Source of the DNA: Welwitschia mirabilis
Taxonomy: Eukaryota; Gnetophyta; Gnetopsida; Welwitschiales
Length of the DNA stretch: 64,000 nucleotides
Reading direction: 5' to 3'
Assembly (NCBI GenBank): GCA_051453625.1
Contig: JBOZIK010000001.1
Location: 150,924,968-150,988,967 of the forward strand
A program made the translations under genes and the position numbers. The notes beneath the pieces were generated by a model. The model made no database searches and was not told the origin of the DNA. It saw only the letters and a list, made by a program, of their open reading frames with translations. Below are positions 12,267 to 24,330 of this stretch, one piece after another (positions within the stretch are counted from its first letter, which is position 1; every line of letters begins with the position of its first letter).

Positions 12267-13157
12267 ATTTTTTATATTTGTGGTATCTCAAAAACATGGT
12301 CACCATGAGATCCTACTGCAAGTACACAGGGGTAAATACTTCTAAGAGGAGCCTTTGGTAGTATAATATGGTAGCTATAGAAACTCCACTAGGAGGTCAG
12401 TTATCCATCCTTTGCAGGTCCTTACTTCTCTAACTATAGCTGCACTTCCCTCATCATGGATAATAAAGTTGTATTTAAACTTTTAGGCTATAGGATTAGT
12501 GGTATTCTTTGTATCATCAGATGCATTACTTGTTTCCTAGACTCTTAGTCTTTCTACATGATCATTTCATTTCTTGAGATTTGCGTGTTTGTTTTGAGAT
12601 GATAATAGAAGAGTTTATTTTTGAGTAATTCTTTGGTCTGATCATTCATTGATTAAATCATTTTACTCTACCATTATAATTGCTACGTTGTCGAATGAAT
12701 TTTTTGTATATTAAGTCATGCATTTTACACATCAAGTGATATTATGATTTTTTTCATGAAATCTGATAGGTTAAAATATCAAATTAGTGAGATATATTTT
12801 GTTTATGTTATCTTATTTCTATTCTTTTTATTTTATTTTTTATTTTTTAGTTGTTTTAAAGTCATTACCATATTTTTTTAACATGTTTTCCTTGTTTAAT
12901 TTTTTAATAAAAGATAATTTCTTACTTAGATAAGTGTTTTCTTCATATTTTTGGTGTTGTAAGTACTACTCACATTTTTTTTATGATGAAACATTTTTAT
13001 TTTTTATTCTTTTTATTTACTTGTTAGAATATTTTATAGATCTATATTTTTCAAATTTGACATTACTCAGTTTTACACTTCATTTAGAAAGTTGTCCTCT
13101 TTTATCTGCCTTCTAACTTTTGTTTACTTTTTTTGATTTAATTGCCAATATGGGATG
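12267..13157 (+). repeat. Extra copy of the Athila-type 3' region, isolated between two gaps
   Basis: Collinear with 14031-14927 and with 20420-21350. It includes the block reading TCTCAAAAACATGGTCACCATGA near its start and the ACTCTTAGTCTTTC block. In element b the order 3' region, gap, upstream part of 3' region, then 3' region again makes no sense for a single element, so this 891-bp piece is probably a misplaced contig or a local tandem duplication. No coding content; the ORF at 12934-13116 is a T-rich shadow. Confidence 0.8.
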
Positions 13158-13257
13158 NNNNNNNNNNNNNNNNNNNNNNNNNNNNNNNNNNNNNNNNNNN
13201 NNNNNNNNNNNNNNNNNNNNNNNNNNNNNNNNNNNNNNNNNNNNNNNNNNNNNNNNN
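13158..13257. other. Assembly gap, exactly 100 N
   Basis: Second 100-N gap, bounding the 12267-13157 piece on its right. Confidence 0.99.
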
Positions 13258-15191
13258 TTTCCTTTTAGATTTAGAAATTAAATAAAATTTTCTTGCCTTG
13301 CTATTTTCTTTTTAGTTTTCTATTTTGAGGTCTCTATTTTCATTTTTTTGTTTTAGTTTTTATTTCTATTTGTAGTTTTTATCTTCTATTTTCTACAATA
13401 ATAATTTATCATCTTCTCTGTCATCCCTCACAACAAGGTGAACGATAGTTAATTTTGTTAATTTTTCTATCTTTTTGATTTTTTTTTGTGTTTTCTAATA
13501 ATTTTCTATTTTTCTGCCTCTTTCATCCTCTCTATCATCTGGACAATAAGCAAGATAACTTTTGTTTTTTGTTATTTGAGAAAATACATTTTTATGCCTT
13601 TGTTAAGATTTTTGACTTGACTGTTTGAGAATTGCAAAAAATAAATGTGGTAAAATTTGGATTCTCATAAGAAAATCATCTGAATTTTCTCTTAGGTTTT
13701 TCCTTTGAAAGATTATTATGGCATTACTTAATCATTTTTCAAACTTGACTTATGTATTTATTTTCATGACTAGTCTTTTGACTTAGGCATTTCAGTGGTA
13801 AGATTGGATTCACCTAATCTTAGGACATTCACACATATATAAACTTCAATTAAAAGAAAATGCTTTATTTTTAATGTTTTTCTCGATGGTGAAAATATCT
13901 TAGATTATTAAAGAGTGTTCTTTTATATCTTAGTCTTACAACTTTTACCTTTATCTTTTGGAGTGTTTAGTCATGTGGATTGTTGTTTTCTTTTTATTTA
14001 AAAAAAAGGAGAGTGAAATAAAGACCATGATGTTTTATATTTATGATATCTCAAAAACATGGTCACTATGATATCCTATCGCAACTATAATAGGGTAAAC
14101 ATTTTTGAGAGGAGCCTTTTGTAGTGTAATATGATAGTTATGGAAACTCCACTAGGAGGACAGTTGTTCATGCTTCATGGTTTTTTATTTCTCTGACTGT
14201 GGTTGAACTTCCCTCATCATAGATAATAAAGTTGTATTTAAACTTTGAGGCTATGGAATCAGTGGTGTTTCTGGTATCATCAGAGGTATTGCTTATTTCC
14301 TAGACTCTTAGTCTTTCAACATCATTATTTTAGTTCTTGAGATTTGGGTGTTTGATTTGAGATGATAGTAGGAGAGTTTATTTTTGAGCAATTCTTTAGT
14401 TTTATCATTCATTTTTTAAAGCATTTTACTCTAAAATCATCATAATCGCTACCTTATCGAATGGAATTTTTGTACATTAAGTCATACATTTTTCATATTA
14501 AGTGATGTTATGATTTCTTTTGTGGGAGTTTGCAAGGTTAAAATATCAGATCGGTGAGTTATCTTTTATTTTTATTACCTTATGTCCATTCTTCTTATTT
14601 TATTTTATGGTTTGATTAGATATTTCAAATTCATTATTATATTTTCTTATCTTATTTTCTTTGTTCAGTTTTTAATAAAAGATACTTTCTTACTTAGATA
14701 AGTATTCTCTTCAAATTTTTGGTGTTGTGAGCACTGCTTATATTCTTTTTGTGATGAAACATTTTTATTGTCCATGCTTTTATTTACCTATTAGAATATT
14801 TCATATCTCTATATTTTTTAAATTTGATATTACTCAGCTTTGCACTTCATTTTGGAAAGTTGTTCTATTTTATCTGCTTTCTCACTCTCGTTTACTTTCT
14901 TTGCTTTATTTTCCAATGCAGGATGTATTGCTTTTTCTTTAGAGGGGAGGGGAGTAGAGATCCATTTTCATGACTCATTTCCAAAATTTTTTAACTTAAT
15001 TTAAATTTTTTATTACATAAAATTTTTAAATTTTCATAGACATTATGCATTACTTGTCATTTATCTATGTAATATGTTTTATGAGCCTATTTTGTAATTT
15101 TAGATTTATGTTTTGAAAAACAAATTGTCTTGCAATTATGGTTTTTCCACTTGATAACATTAAGGACTGACAAAGGCTTAGTGGGAGGATA
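13258..15191 (+). other. 3' non-coding region of element b with polypurine tract
   Basis: Shared with element a (about 19090-21609), element H (about 24390-25500 and 28130-28187) and, reverse-complemented, the minus-strand element (about 43380 down to 41243). Palindromic modules lie near 13405-13450 and 13520-13560. It ends in the polypurine tract AGTGGGAGGA at 15180-15189, immediately before the 3' LTR, where plus-strand synthesis would have been primed. No coding potential is recognised. Confidence 0.75.
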
Positions 15192-16278
15192 TATTGTGCT
15201 GTCAATTTGTGGTTATTTGATGAGGTTTTATGAGTTGTTTTGTAGGACTTTTATATAAGTTTAGACGCAATTCTGAGGATTTTGAAGATATAAGAGAAAA
15301 TCTTAGAAATGTGTGATTCTTATCCAAATTTGATATATTAAAGGCACTTTCTGATGCACAGAGCTTTAAAGAAGGATTATTGATAAAAATATTAAGTTCT
15401 CTTCAAGAAAATGATCAAAGAAGACCATTGTCCCTCTTTTCATTCTCACGATAGGAAGAATGATGACTACTAATGTAAACTATTGAGTCACTACTAATTC
15501 ATCATTCTAATTCATCTCTTCTAATGTGCTATCATCCCTATTATCTTTAGGATGATAATCATGATGACACTGATATGTAACTAACTCTCATAATAACCCT
15601 TGACCATTTTGTCCGTTTTTGAGTTGTAAATGAATGTGTCTTTTCATACCTATTATTTGTCTTTTTGTACTATGAGTTGTTATAAGTAAATCCCCCTTTG
15701 ACTTTTCTTCTCATATTCTTTGCATTGAAAATTCTCATGATAGGATATCAAACGGTAGGAGATCCATCTTGAGTGTTGTAGAAAGATATGTACTTGGTAG
15801 AGGATTCTGTATCCTCCATTGAGACCCAACTATTTTTTAATCAAGATGCTTGTTACTCATTCTTAATATAAACTTTGTTTTATTTTCATCTTTGTATTGT
15901 AAATTTTTTAATGATCCTTATAGTGTATATTGTTCTTAATTTGGTGACAGTTTCTTGGATGATATAGATTATCTAAGGTAGCCTTTGTTAAGGCTGAAAG
16001 TAAATATTATTAGCCCCATTTTTGCATTGCATGTTAGATTAGGTTTCATCTTTAATTTGCATTATATCTTTTAATTCTTACATTATTCTTTATTTTTAGT
16101 CCCTATATTTTTTTTAAAAGAAATTTGAGTCTTATCGTATAGTATTCAACATGAATACAACATTTCAGGTCTACTTCCACTCATAATAGAATGTCGTATT
16201 ATGTAAGATATTTATTTACTTTATGAATGACAGAATACTTTTTGAACTTAAGCACTTATACAAATACCCATTGCGACA
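15192..16278 (+). repeat. 3' LTR of element b
   Basis: Partner of 8178-9264. It starts TATTGTGCTGTCAATTTG directly after the purine tract and ends GCGACA, followed by the ATTAA target duplication. The sequence after it is element a gag rather than a primer site, which confirms that it is a 3' LTR. Confidence 0.9.
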
Positions 16279-16283
16279 ATTAA

Positions 16284-18520
16284 CCTAGAAAAGAAGTATC
16301 ATAAAGAAAGGATGTTAATAGAAAAGAACATTAGAGAAAGACTAGTAAACTTCAAAAACAAATTAGAAAAGCAATCTCAAGGTGCATATAATCTTCCTTC
16401 TAAATTTACTTTTTCTAAATTAGACCCCATTAAAGAAAACCATATATAAGAAAATTAGTTTGCAATGTTGAGTGCTACCTTAAAGCAAAGCAACTTATAG
16501 GGTTTTCAACCCTTAGTCCTAATGCAAACCTTATCCTCAGGGAATTATTAGCAAATAGGAAATAAGAGATTCAAACTCCTTTTAATCTATTCCGAGGAAA
16601 TGATATTAAGCCAAAGAACCTAAATTCCTATCTAATACTTAGTGATGAATAAGATAATGACCCCTTTCAACACATTGCAAACATAAAACAATTAATTCTT
16701 TATTCAGGGAATGAAAAGAAAAAGATTAGTATAGAACATAAAAGGTAATCTTTTCCATGATATTGAAAGGAAGAGCTAAAAATTAGTTGAAAATTATACC
16801 GCACAAAAGTTTAAAATCTTGGAATCAAGTTTAAAAAACTTTCATTCAAAGATTCATGAGTGAATAAATTGTTATAAACATAAAAATCCAAGTAATAAAC
16901 TTTCAATAATAACTAAATGAGGACTATGCTTTTAAATACAAATGTTTCTTCATTGTCCTTTACTCTAATCTAGTAGACACTTTTTCATAAGAAGAACTAG
17001 TTAATTACTTTTATAGTGGGCTAGGCCACCACATAAAATAACTTGTATACTTTTCTTGTAATGGAAACCTTATGAACCTCACATTAAAAAATTCCTAGAA
17101 AATATTAAAAGAACTTGTGGAGGTCAGCTAAACTTTACCAACATCCAAAGAAAACTTCACTATAGGCAAACTCGTTAAAGATTTGAAAGACATTAAACAA
17201 GAAAAGGAGGTAGAAAACAACCCTATAAATCTAATTAGAAACTTTACAACAACTCTAGAGATGTATACTAAAATGATTTTAATTCCAAATTAGCAACTGA
17301 AAAAAATGTTATTCCAACATGTGACTTATGCGAGGATAATTACCACATAACTAAAGACTATCCACTTTTGTCCACCTAGAAAAAACGATATAAGAAGAAA
17401 TTTATGATTTCAATCAAAAATTTTCAAACTTTTAGTTATAATTTAAGTTGAATACACATTTTTAAAATAATTCTCAACCTTTCTAACAAAATTAAACATT
17501 ATAATAATCAATTCTAAAACATTTTGGATGAATGTATAAAATCACAAGAAATAACAAATGTAAAACTTGATAACTTAGTAAATGTTCTTAAACAAACAAT
17601 ATTGACAAATATAAGACCATAAGAAACATTGACTACACAACCTTTACTAAACCCCAATGAAGTAAAAAGAGACTACAAGATTTTAACAAGAAGTAAACAT
17701 GAAGTAAACTTTCCTTCTTATGAAGCATCAACCTCTTTACATTAATTGAAGAATAAGAGGAAATTAAATTATTATAGTATTATAACTTCCTTATCTTGGT
17801 AAAAATAAAAATAAAACTCTTTATATTAAAAAAATGACCAACTACTCCTTGGCTTGATAGGCTTAATAATAATATAACTTTCAATGAACATCTTAAATCC
17901 TTTATAAAAAATGTAAGTATAAACTTATCCTTCTGGAAACTTTTACAACAAAATTCGAGGTAATTGAAACTATGAAAAGATTTAATAAGAAGAAAACAAA
18001 AATAAGTTATTCCTAGTAGATTCTTATTAACTCAGTCCCTTGAAAATTTGCTATTACAAAATTCTTCAAAATTTAAAGATCCAAGGGTAGAAATAGTGAA
18101 TGTCATATTAGAAGGAAATAAAAAAATCAAGAGATCTTTAATTAACATTGGAGTGAGTGTTAACATCATGCCACTACATATTTGTAAAAGACATGGTTTA
18201 AAAAGTAGAATAAAGCCTAATCAAATTCTCTTAGAATTAGTGGATACTTTAGTTAAGAAACTTTAAGGGTCCTAAATGATTTAATGATCCAAATTAAAGA
18301 GGCTTACTATCCAATGAAAGTGATTATCATAAAAGTAAAATACAATAGAGGATACTCATTACTCCTAGGATGAGCCTTTTATGCCATAACCCACTGCATT
18401 ATTGATACTAGGATTGGAATGATGAACTATATTCTAGGAAATAAAACATTTACAATTAGAGTTTTTAATGTAGTTGAGAAAGACTTGGTAATGAAAATGA
18501 ACTTAAAAGATAATAACTAA
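16284..18520 (+). pseudogene. gag and protease of element a
   Basis: Resumes the gag interrupted at 8177; the first residues (LEKKYHKERMLIEK) align with the start of the element b gag. The capsid-like region lies around 16660-17110. The zinc knuckle near 17317-17350 reads CDLCEDNYHITKDY, keeping two Cys and the His but with the last Cys changed to Tyr. The protease (about 18048-18500) has LINIGVSVNIMPLHICKR, with the catalytic Asp changed to Asn and Ala to Val, both explicable as G-to-A and C-to-T. The C-terminal protease block (LLLG, then AFYAITHCIIDTRIG) is present, unlike in element b. Many stops; non-functional. Confidence 0.85.
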
Positions 18521-19255
18521 CCAACTTTATTTCTTCAACATCATTCCTTTACAGAAAGAGGGCGAAAATTACATAATCCTATACTTTATGTTAATCCACT
18601 TAAGATTCAAAATTTAGAAGCCATTGATACATCCAAATTTGATCATGAATTTTTAAAATAAAATGAAATAAAATCCTAAGATTTTAAGGAACTCTAACTA
18701 ATAAACTTACACCTTGAGAAAGATTATCCACTACATGAGCCAGGAATTGAAAATCACAATTTGAATTTAAATCTAAAAAGCCTTCCTAGTAGACTAGAAC
18801 ATAATTTTCTTTGTAATAGTTAAATCAAAAATCTTATAATTAATGAAAATATTTTACAAGAGTTAATATTAATATCCTCTTTGACTTCTAAAATTAATTC
18901 TTTCATGTCATCTCATAGAGTTTTATCTACTATTCCTCTCTTCCTCTAATTGATTCTACTTAAAAATGATGGTATACCTTTTATGTTTTATAAATTGATG
19001 GAAATTTGGTTTTTGCACTATTTATCTAAAAAAAGATAATATCCTTATATCATTTAAAATAGATCCTTCCTTTTTTCTTTCTCTTCAATAAAAGTGTGAC
19101 TAGATTTTGGGATTTTAATAAAATTTGTTTGCTTTAGTGTTTACTTTATTATTCTTATGATTTTGACTTTATCTTTCTATTGAGAATCTTTGTTTTCATT
19201 TTTTGGCTTTAGTTTTCTACTATATTTCTATTTTCTATTTCTGCTTTTTATTCTT

Positions 19256-19293
19256 ATCATTCTCTCTATCATCTGGATGATAAGGAGAATGAT
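19256..19293. repeat. 38-bp nested palindrome
   Basis: Outer arms ATCATTCTC and GAGAATGAT are perfect complements (9 bp). Inner arms TATCATC and GATGATA are perfect complements (7 bp) around a TG loop. The arms are separated by mismatched TC/AG spacers, which are themselves reverse-symmetric in composition but offset. It is the cleanest example of a module that recurs throughout the Athila-type elements here. Confidence 0.95.
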
Positions 19294-19660
19294 TGTTTTT
19301 TGTTTTTCTTTTGGTTTTCTGTTATTTTAAGAAAGTATATTCTAATGACTCTATTGAGATTTCTAACTTAATAACTTAAGAAATTAGAAAATATAATAAG
19401 AAAAGGATAAAAATATATGAGCAATCATTTGAATTTTCTCATAGCTTTTTCTTTTGGAGGACATTATGACATTACTTGATCATATTTCAAACATGACTTA
19501 TGTATTTATTTTCATGATTAGTCTTTTAACTTGGTCATTTTAGAGTGGTAAGATTAGATTCACTTAATTTTAAGACATTCACATGTCTATGAACTTCAAT
19601 TTCAAAGAAGATGCTTTATTTTTGATGTTTTTCTCAATGATGAAAAGGTTTTCGATTTTT

Positions 19661-20270
19661 NNNNNNNNNNNNNNNNNNNNNNNNNNNNNNNNNNNNNNNN
19701 NNNNNNNNNNNNNNNNNNNNNNNNNNNNNNNNNNNNNNNNNNNNNNNNNNNNNNNNNNNNNNNNNNNNNNNNNNNNNNNNNNNNNNNNNNNNNNNNNNNN
19801 NNNNNNNNNNNNNNNNNNNNNNNNNNNNNNNNNNNNNNNNNNNNNNNNNNNNNNNNNNNNNNNNNNNNNNNNNNNNNNNNNNNNNNNNNNNNNNNNNNNN
19901 NNNNNNNNNNNNNNNNNNNNNNNNNNNNNNNNNNNNNNNNNNNNNNNNNNNNNNNNNNNNNNNNNNNNNNNNNNNNNNNNNNNNNNNNNNNNNNNNNNNN
20001 NNNNNNNNNNNNNNNNNNNNNNNNNNNNNNNNNNNNNNNNNNNNNNNNNNNNNNNNNNNNNNNNNNNNNNNNNNNNNNNNNNNNNNNNNNNNNNNNNNNN
20101 NNNNNNNNNNNNNNNNNNNNNNNNNNNNNNNNNNNNNNNNNNNNNNNNNNNNNNNNNNNNNNNNNNNNNNNNNNNNNNNNNNNNNNNNNNNNNNNNNNNN
20201 NNNNNNNNNNNNNNNNNNNNNNNNNNNNNNNNNNNNNNNNNNNNNNNNNNNNNNNNNNNNNNNNNNNNNN
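19661..20270. other. Assembly gap, 610 N
   Basis: A sized gap inside the 3' region of element a. The flanks (TTTTTCTCAATGATGAAA before, TTTTCTCAAATATGAAATGA after) are similar but not identical, so the estimated size may be too large. No gene crosses it. Confidence 0.99.
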
Positions 20271-21610
20271 TGCTTTTCTCAAATATGAAATGATCTTATA
20301 TTGTCTAAGGGCATTCTTTTCTATCTTCATCTTATGCCTTCACCTTTCTATTTTGGAGTATTTAGTTATATGAAATGTTTTTCTTATTTATGCATTAAAA
20401 AAAAGAAGTGAAATAAGGACATGATGTTTTATATTTAAGATAACTCAAAAAGATGGTCACCATGATATCCTACAACAAGGACACTAGGGAAAATTTTCCT
20501 TAGAAGGGCCTTTATCAGTGTAATATGATAGCTATGGAAACTCCATTAGAAGCTTAATTTACCATGATTCACAGGTCTTTACTTCTCTAATTTTGTTTCA
20601 CTCCCCTCATCATAGATAATAAAATAATAATAAAAACTTGAAGGCTATGGGATTAATGGTATTCTTGGTATTATTAGAGGAATTTCTTATTTCTTAACTC
20701 TTAGTATTTTCACAATATTATTTTGTTTCTTGAGTTTAAATGTTTATTTTGAAATGTTAGCAGGTGAGTTCATTGTTGAGTAATTCTTTAATCTAATAAT
20801 TCATTGTTTAAAGAATTTCATTTTTAGCATTGTCATAACCACTATCTCATCAAATGAAATATTTATTACATTAATTCATGCATTTTAAAATCAAGTGATG
20901 TCATGATTTATTTCATGGAAGTTTACTAGGTTAAAATTTTGGATAGGTAGGCTATCTTTTTTATGTTACCTTATCTCTTTTTTTTCTATTTTATTTTGTT
21001 GTTTGGTTAGTTATTTTAAATTCATATTCATATTTTATTATCATTTTAGGACCTTATTATTTAATTCTTTCCTTGCTCAGTTTTCAATAAATAGTTGTTT
21101 TCCTATTTGAATAAATAGTTTTATGATGTTTATTTTCAGTAATTTTGAGTTCTTAATGCTACTCATAATCATTTTATGACAGAACTTTTCTTTACTTATT
21201 AGAGTATTTCCTACATCTATATTTTTCAAATCTGATATTTCTTTACTTAGCTATATACTTAATTTAGAATGTTTTTCAAATTCAAAAATAGCCATCATCT
21301 GCCTTCTCAGTCCTATCTGCTTTCTTTAATTTATTAGCCAATACATGATGTATTATTTTTCTCATAGGCACGGACCCCTTTTTATGACTCCTTTTTACAA
21401 ATTTTTAAGTTATTTAAGAGCTCTTATGAACATAATTTTAAAATTTTTACTTCATACACATTACGTATGACATGTTATTTTGCTATGTGATGTATTTTAT
21501 AAGCCTATTTTATAATTTTCAGATTGATTTTCTATAAGATAAATTGGCTTGAATTTGTGGTTTGTTTCACTTGGTTTTTGTTAGGGAGTAATAAAGGCTA
21601 AGTAAAGGGC

Positions 21611-22660
21611 TATGATGCTTATTTAATAGGGTTTTATAATCTATTTTGCATGACATTTACAAATGTTTAGATGCAATTCTAAGTATTTTGGTGAATTAAT
21701 GGAAGATCTCAGAAATGTGTAATTCTTAGCATTTATGATGCATTCTAATACACATGAATTTTGAGGAATATTACTGATAGAAAAGGCTAGTTTCCCCTCA
21801 CTATAATGAAGAAAGAAGATTCTTGTCCCCTCTGTTGTCCCCATGATAGGTAAGATGATGGCTATATTTGATGTTGATGTGGATTACTGAGCTAATACTA
21901 TTGATTCATGTTTTATAGAGATCCATCATTTACTTGGTCATCTAGAGGATAGTGAGTATGACCATTATAACTAATATTGATAGCCAATATTTAACTATTT
22001 TATTTATTTATTTTTTAAAATGGAGCATGTTTTGGAGCAACTTTTATGTAATAGTTTTCCTTTGTAACCCTATAAATAAAACCCTCCTTTGACTATCCTC
22101 TCTATTTTTGTTGCACTAGAAATTCTCATTACAAGAGATTGAAGAGTGGGAGATCCATCTCAAGAGTTGCAGAAAGATGTTTCCTTAGTGGAGACCTATG
22201 CATCCTCTATTGAGGCATAGCTATTTTATAACCTAGATGTTTGATTCCTTATTAATATAAAGACTCTATTTTCATTTATGAATTTAGATTTTTTAGATGT
22301 CCCTTATGGTTTATGTTGTCCTTGATCTAGTAATAATTTCATTAGTGATATAGATCTTAAAGGCAACCTTTTTGTTAAGGCTAAAAGGAAGTAGTTTATA
22401 TTTCTTTTGCATTGCATTTAGGTTTAGTTGCATTTGCATTTTTATTACATCTTTTGTTTCCTTCATTGTTATTTAATTTTAGTTACCATTATATTATAAA
22501 AGTCAATCCTTAAACCTCATCTAATAATCTTCAATATACTATGATATTTGGATCAATTACCATCTATATTAGTGTGTTGTATTATGCAAATATCTATTCT
22601 ATTTGTAAATGATAGGATCTTCTTAAGCTTAAATTATTTGCATAGGTATCCATCACAATA
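21611..22660 (+). repeat. 3' LTR of element a
   Basis: Partner of 6640-7711. It starts TATGATGC, with a small deletion of the usual next dozen bases, and ends CATCACAATA. It is followed by ATTAG (22661-22665), the right copy of the target duplication. Confidence 0.85.
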
Positions 22661-22665
22661 ATTAG

Positions 22666-24330
22666 CCATAATTTATTCTCTAAATAATCTTAGATACTAT
22701 CTTTTAGAATTTTATATGAATGTTTATATAAACCATGAAACTATTAGATACCTCATGACTAGAAAAGATTATAATGCTAGACTTATCAAATGGATCCTCC
22801 TCATGTAAGAATTTAATCCTATCATTTTTGATATAAGATAAGAAAACATTACAATGTAGCAAATCATTTATCACAACTTTCTTCCTCTCGTAATAATCTT
22901 TCCATTAATGATTCCTTTTTTGATGAGAAAATTTTTGTCATATCTTTTACTCATCCTTCTCCTTGGTATGATGATATAGTTAATTATCTTTTTACTTTAA
23001 AAACACCACAACATTAGAGTTATAATGAAAGAAAATCTTTCCTCCATAGAATAAGTAATTATGAATGGATAGAATGATATCTTTATCATAAGTGCAAAGA
23101 GTAAATCATGATAAAATATGTGCTCAAATGGAAAAAGTTAGACATTCCTCATATTTGTTATAATAATCTTTATGAAGATCATTTTGATGGATAGAACATA
23201 GCAATGAAACTTCTTCACTCTATTTTTAATTGGCTTAGTATTTTTTAGGACTATTATGATTTTGCTAGAAAATATCATGATTGTTAATGTTATGGTAGCC
23301 ATTTTTGTTCATAATATATGATTGTCAATGTTATGGTAGCATTATTTGTACATAATATATGCTCCTTCAACTTATTCTTGAATGTGAACCTTTTGATTAT
23401 TAAGGAATTGATTTCATAGGCCCTATTATATCATATTTTAATGATAAAAATTAGATTTTAGTTGTGGTTGATTATGTTACTAAATGGGTTGAAGCTATTT
23501 CAACTTTTACAAATTATGACTGAACTATTAAGATTCTATTAGAACTTATATTTTTAATGTTTTTGTTTTCCTAGAATTATCCTTAGTGATCATGAAACTC
23601 ATTTTATAAATCATCTTTTTATAAGATTTATTTTGTCCATTAGAATTGAACATAGAATAGCTTACACTTATTATCTATAAACGAAGGTTTAAGTTAAAAA
23701 TACAAATATAGAAATAAAGAAAATGCTTTGAAAACTTATCTCTATCAATTAAAAAACTTGCTATTTAAGCTTAATAATTTTCTTTGGGATTACTATACTA
23801 CTTAGTATAAGTCTTTTGGTTTTTCACCTTATGAACTTGTGTAGAAAAAGGTTTGTGTTTTACCTATTGATGTTTGGTATAACTCTTATCATTTTATACA
23901 TCAACTGAATCTTATAGATTTAAAGAAAAACATAATTCTCATTTATCCCAAGTGGATCAATTAGATAAAAAAACAAACTCATGATATACATCATTATCAT
24001 ATTCATAAAGCTCAAGCTAAGTTCAAAAATGATAAAAAATTAACTGATAAACACTTTGAACCTAGTCAACTTATTCTTTTATATAATACTAAAGTACATC
24101 TTTTACACAAGAAGTTGACTTCTAAATGGTTAGATCCTTATCTTATAGATAAGATACATTCTAATGGCTTCACTATGATTTTTGACATAGCCATTAAGGA
24201 TATTTAGAAATTTAATGAACAATGGTTAAGAATATATAAAAAAACCTTTTAATGCAACCTTGAACATGATAGAAGAACTTCTCTTGGAGGTTCCCCTTGA
24301 TAAAGAGGACTTTCTTCCTATCATTGTTTA
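22666..24330 (+). pseudogene. RNase H C-terminus and integrase of element H (right half)
   Basis: Starts in RNase H at the point where 6639 leaves off: IIYSLNNLRYYLLEF, then YINHETIRYLMTRKD near 22735-22780 (the family's YTDH is YINH here, Asp to Asn) and ARLIKWILL. A spacer and a damaged HHCC zinc region follow near 23240-23390. The integrase core has GIDFIGPIISY near 23410, VVVDYVTKWVEAIS near 23465 (first acidic residue present) and a LSDHETHF block near 23585. The C-terminal module includes LTSKWLDPYLIDKIHSNGF near 24115-24170 and NEQWLRIYKK near 24215-24245. Multiple stops and frameshifts; inactive. Confidence 0.88.

Larger units (their letters stand above)
8178..16278 (+). mobile_element. 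Element b: complete-length Athila-type LTR retrotransposon nested in a
   Basis: Two LTRs of about 1,087 bp (8178-9264 and 15192-16278), PBS 9268-9285, leader, gag-protease 9758-11970, a 3' region, and a purine tract just before the 3' LTR. An exact 5-bp target duplication ATTAA flanks it (8173-8177 and 16279-16283). It landed at about codons 2-3 of the element a gag. It lacks RT, RNase H and integrase. Two 100-N gaps and a probably misplaced contig fall between protease and 3' region, so absence of pol is not fully proven from this copy alone; element a shows the same layout without 100-N gaps. Confidence 0.9.
18521..21610 (+). other. 3' region of element a, no pol
   Basis: After protease the sequence passes through about 500 bases without recognised domains and then joins the shared 3' non-coding region near 19090. 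I see no RT, RNase H or integrase motif. It contains the 38-bp palindrome at 19256-19293 and a 610-N gap. It ends in the purine-rich AAGTAAAGGG at 21600-21609 before the 3' LTR. Confidence 0.65.
6640..22660 (+). mobile_element. Element a: Athila-type LTR retrotransposon, interrupted by element b
   Basis: 5' LTR 6640-7711, PBS 7715-7733, leader to 8177, gag-protease 16284-18520, 3' region with a purine tract near 21600-21609, and 3' LTR 21611-22660. Element b (8178-16278) lies inside it; without b the element is about 7.9 kb. The probable target duplication is GTTAG (6635-6639) and ATTAG (22661-22665), differing by one G/A transition. The flanks support the insertion: left of it the RNase H reading ends in KML, and right of it the reading resumes with AIIYSLNNL, the expected next residues of the family. 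No RT or integrase lies inside the element. Confidence 0.85.

Noticed and set aside
19583-20330. Long overlapping ORFs on both strands
   Set aside because: Almost entirely runs of N translated as unknown residues.
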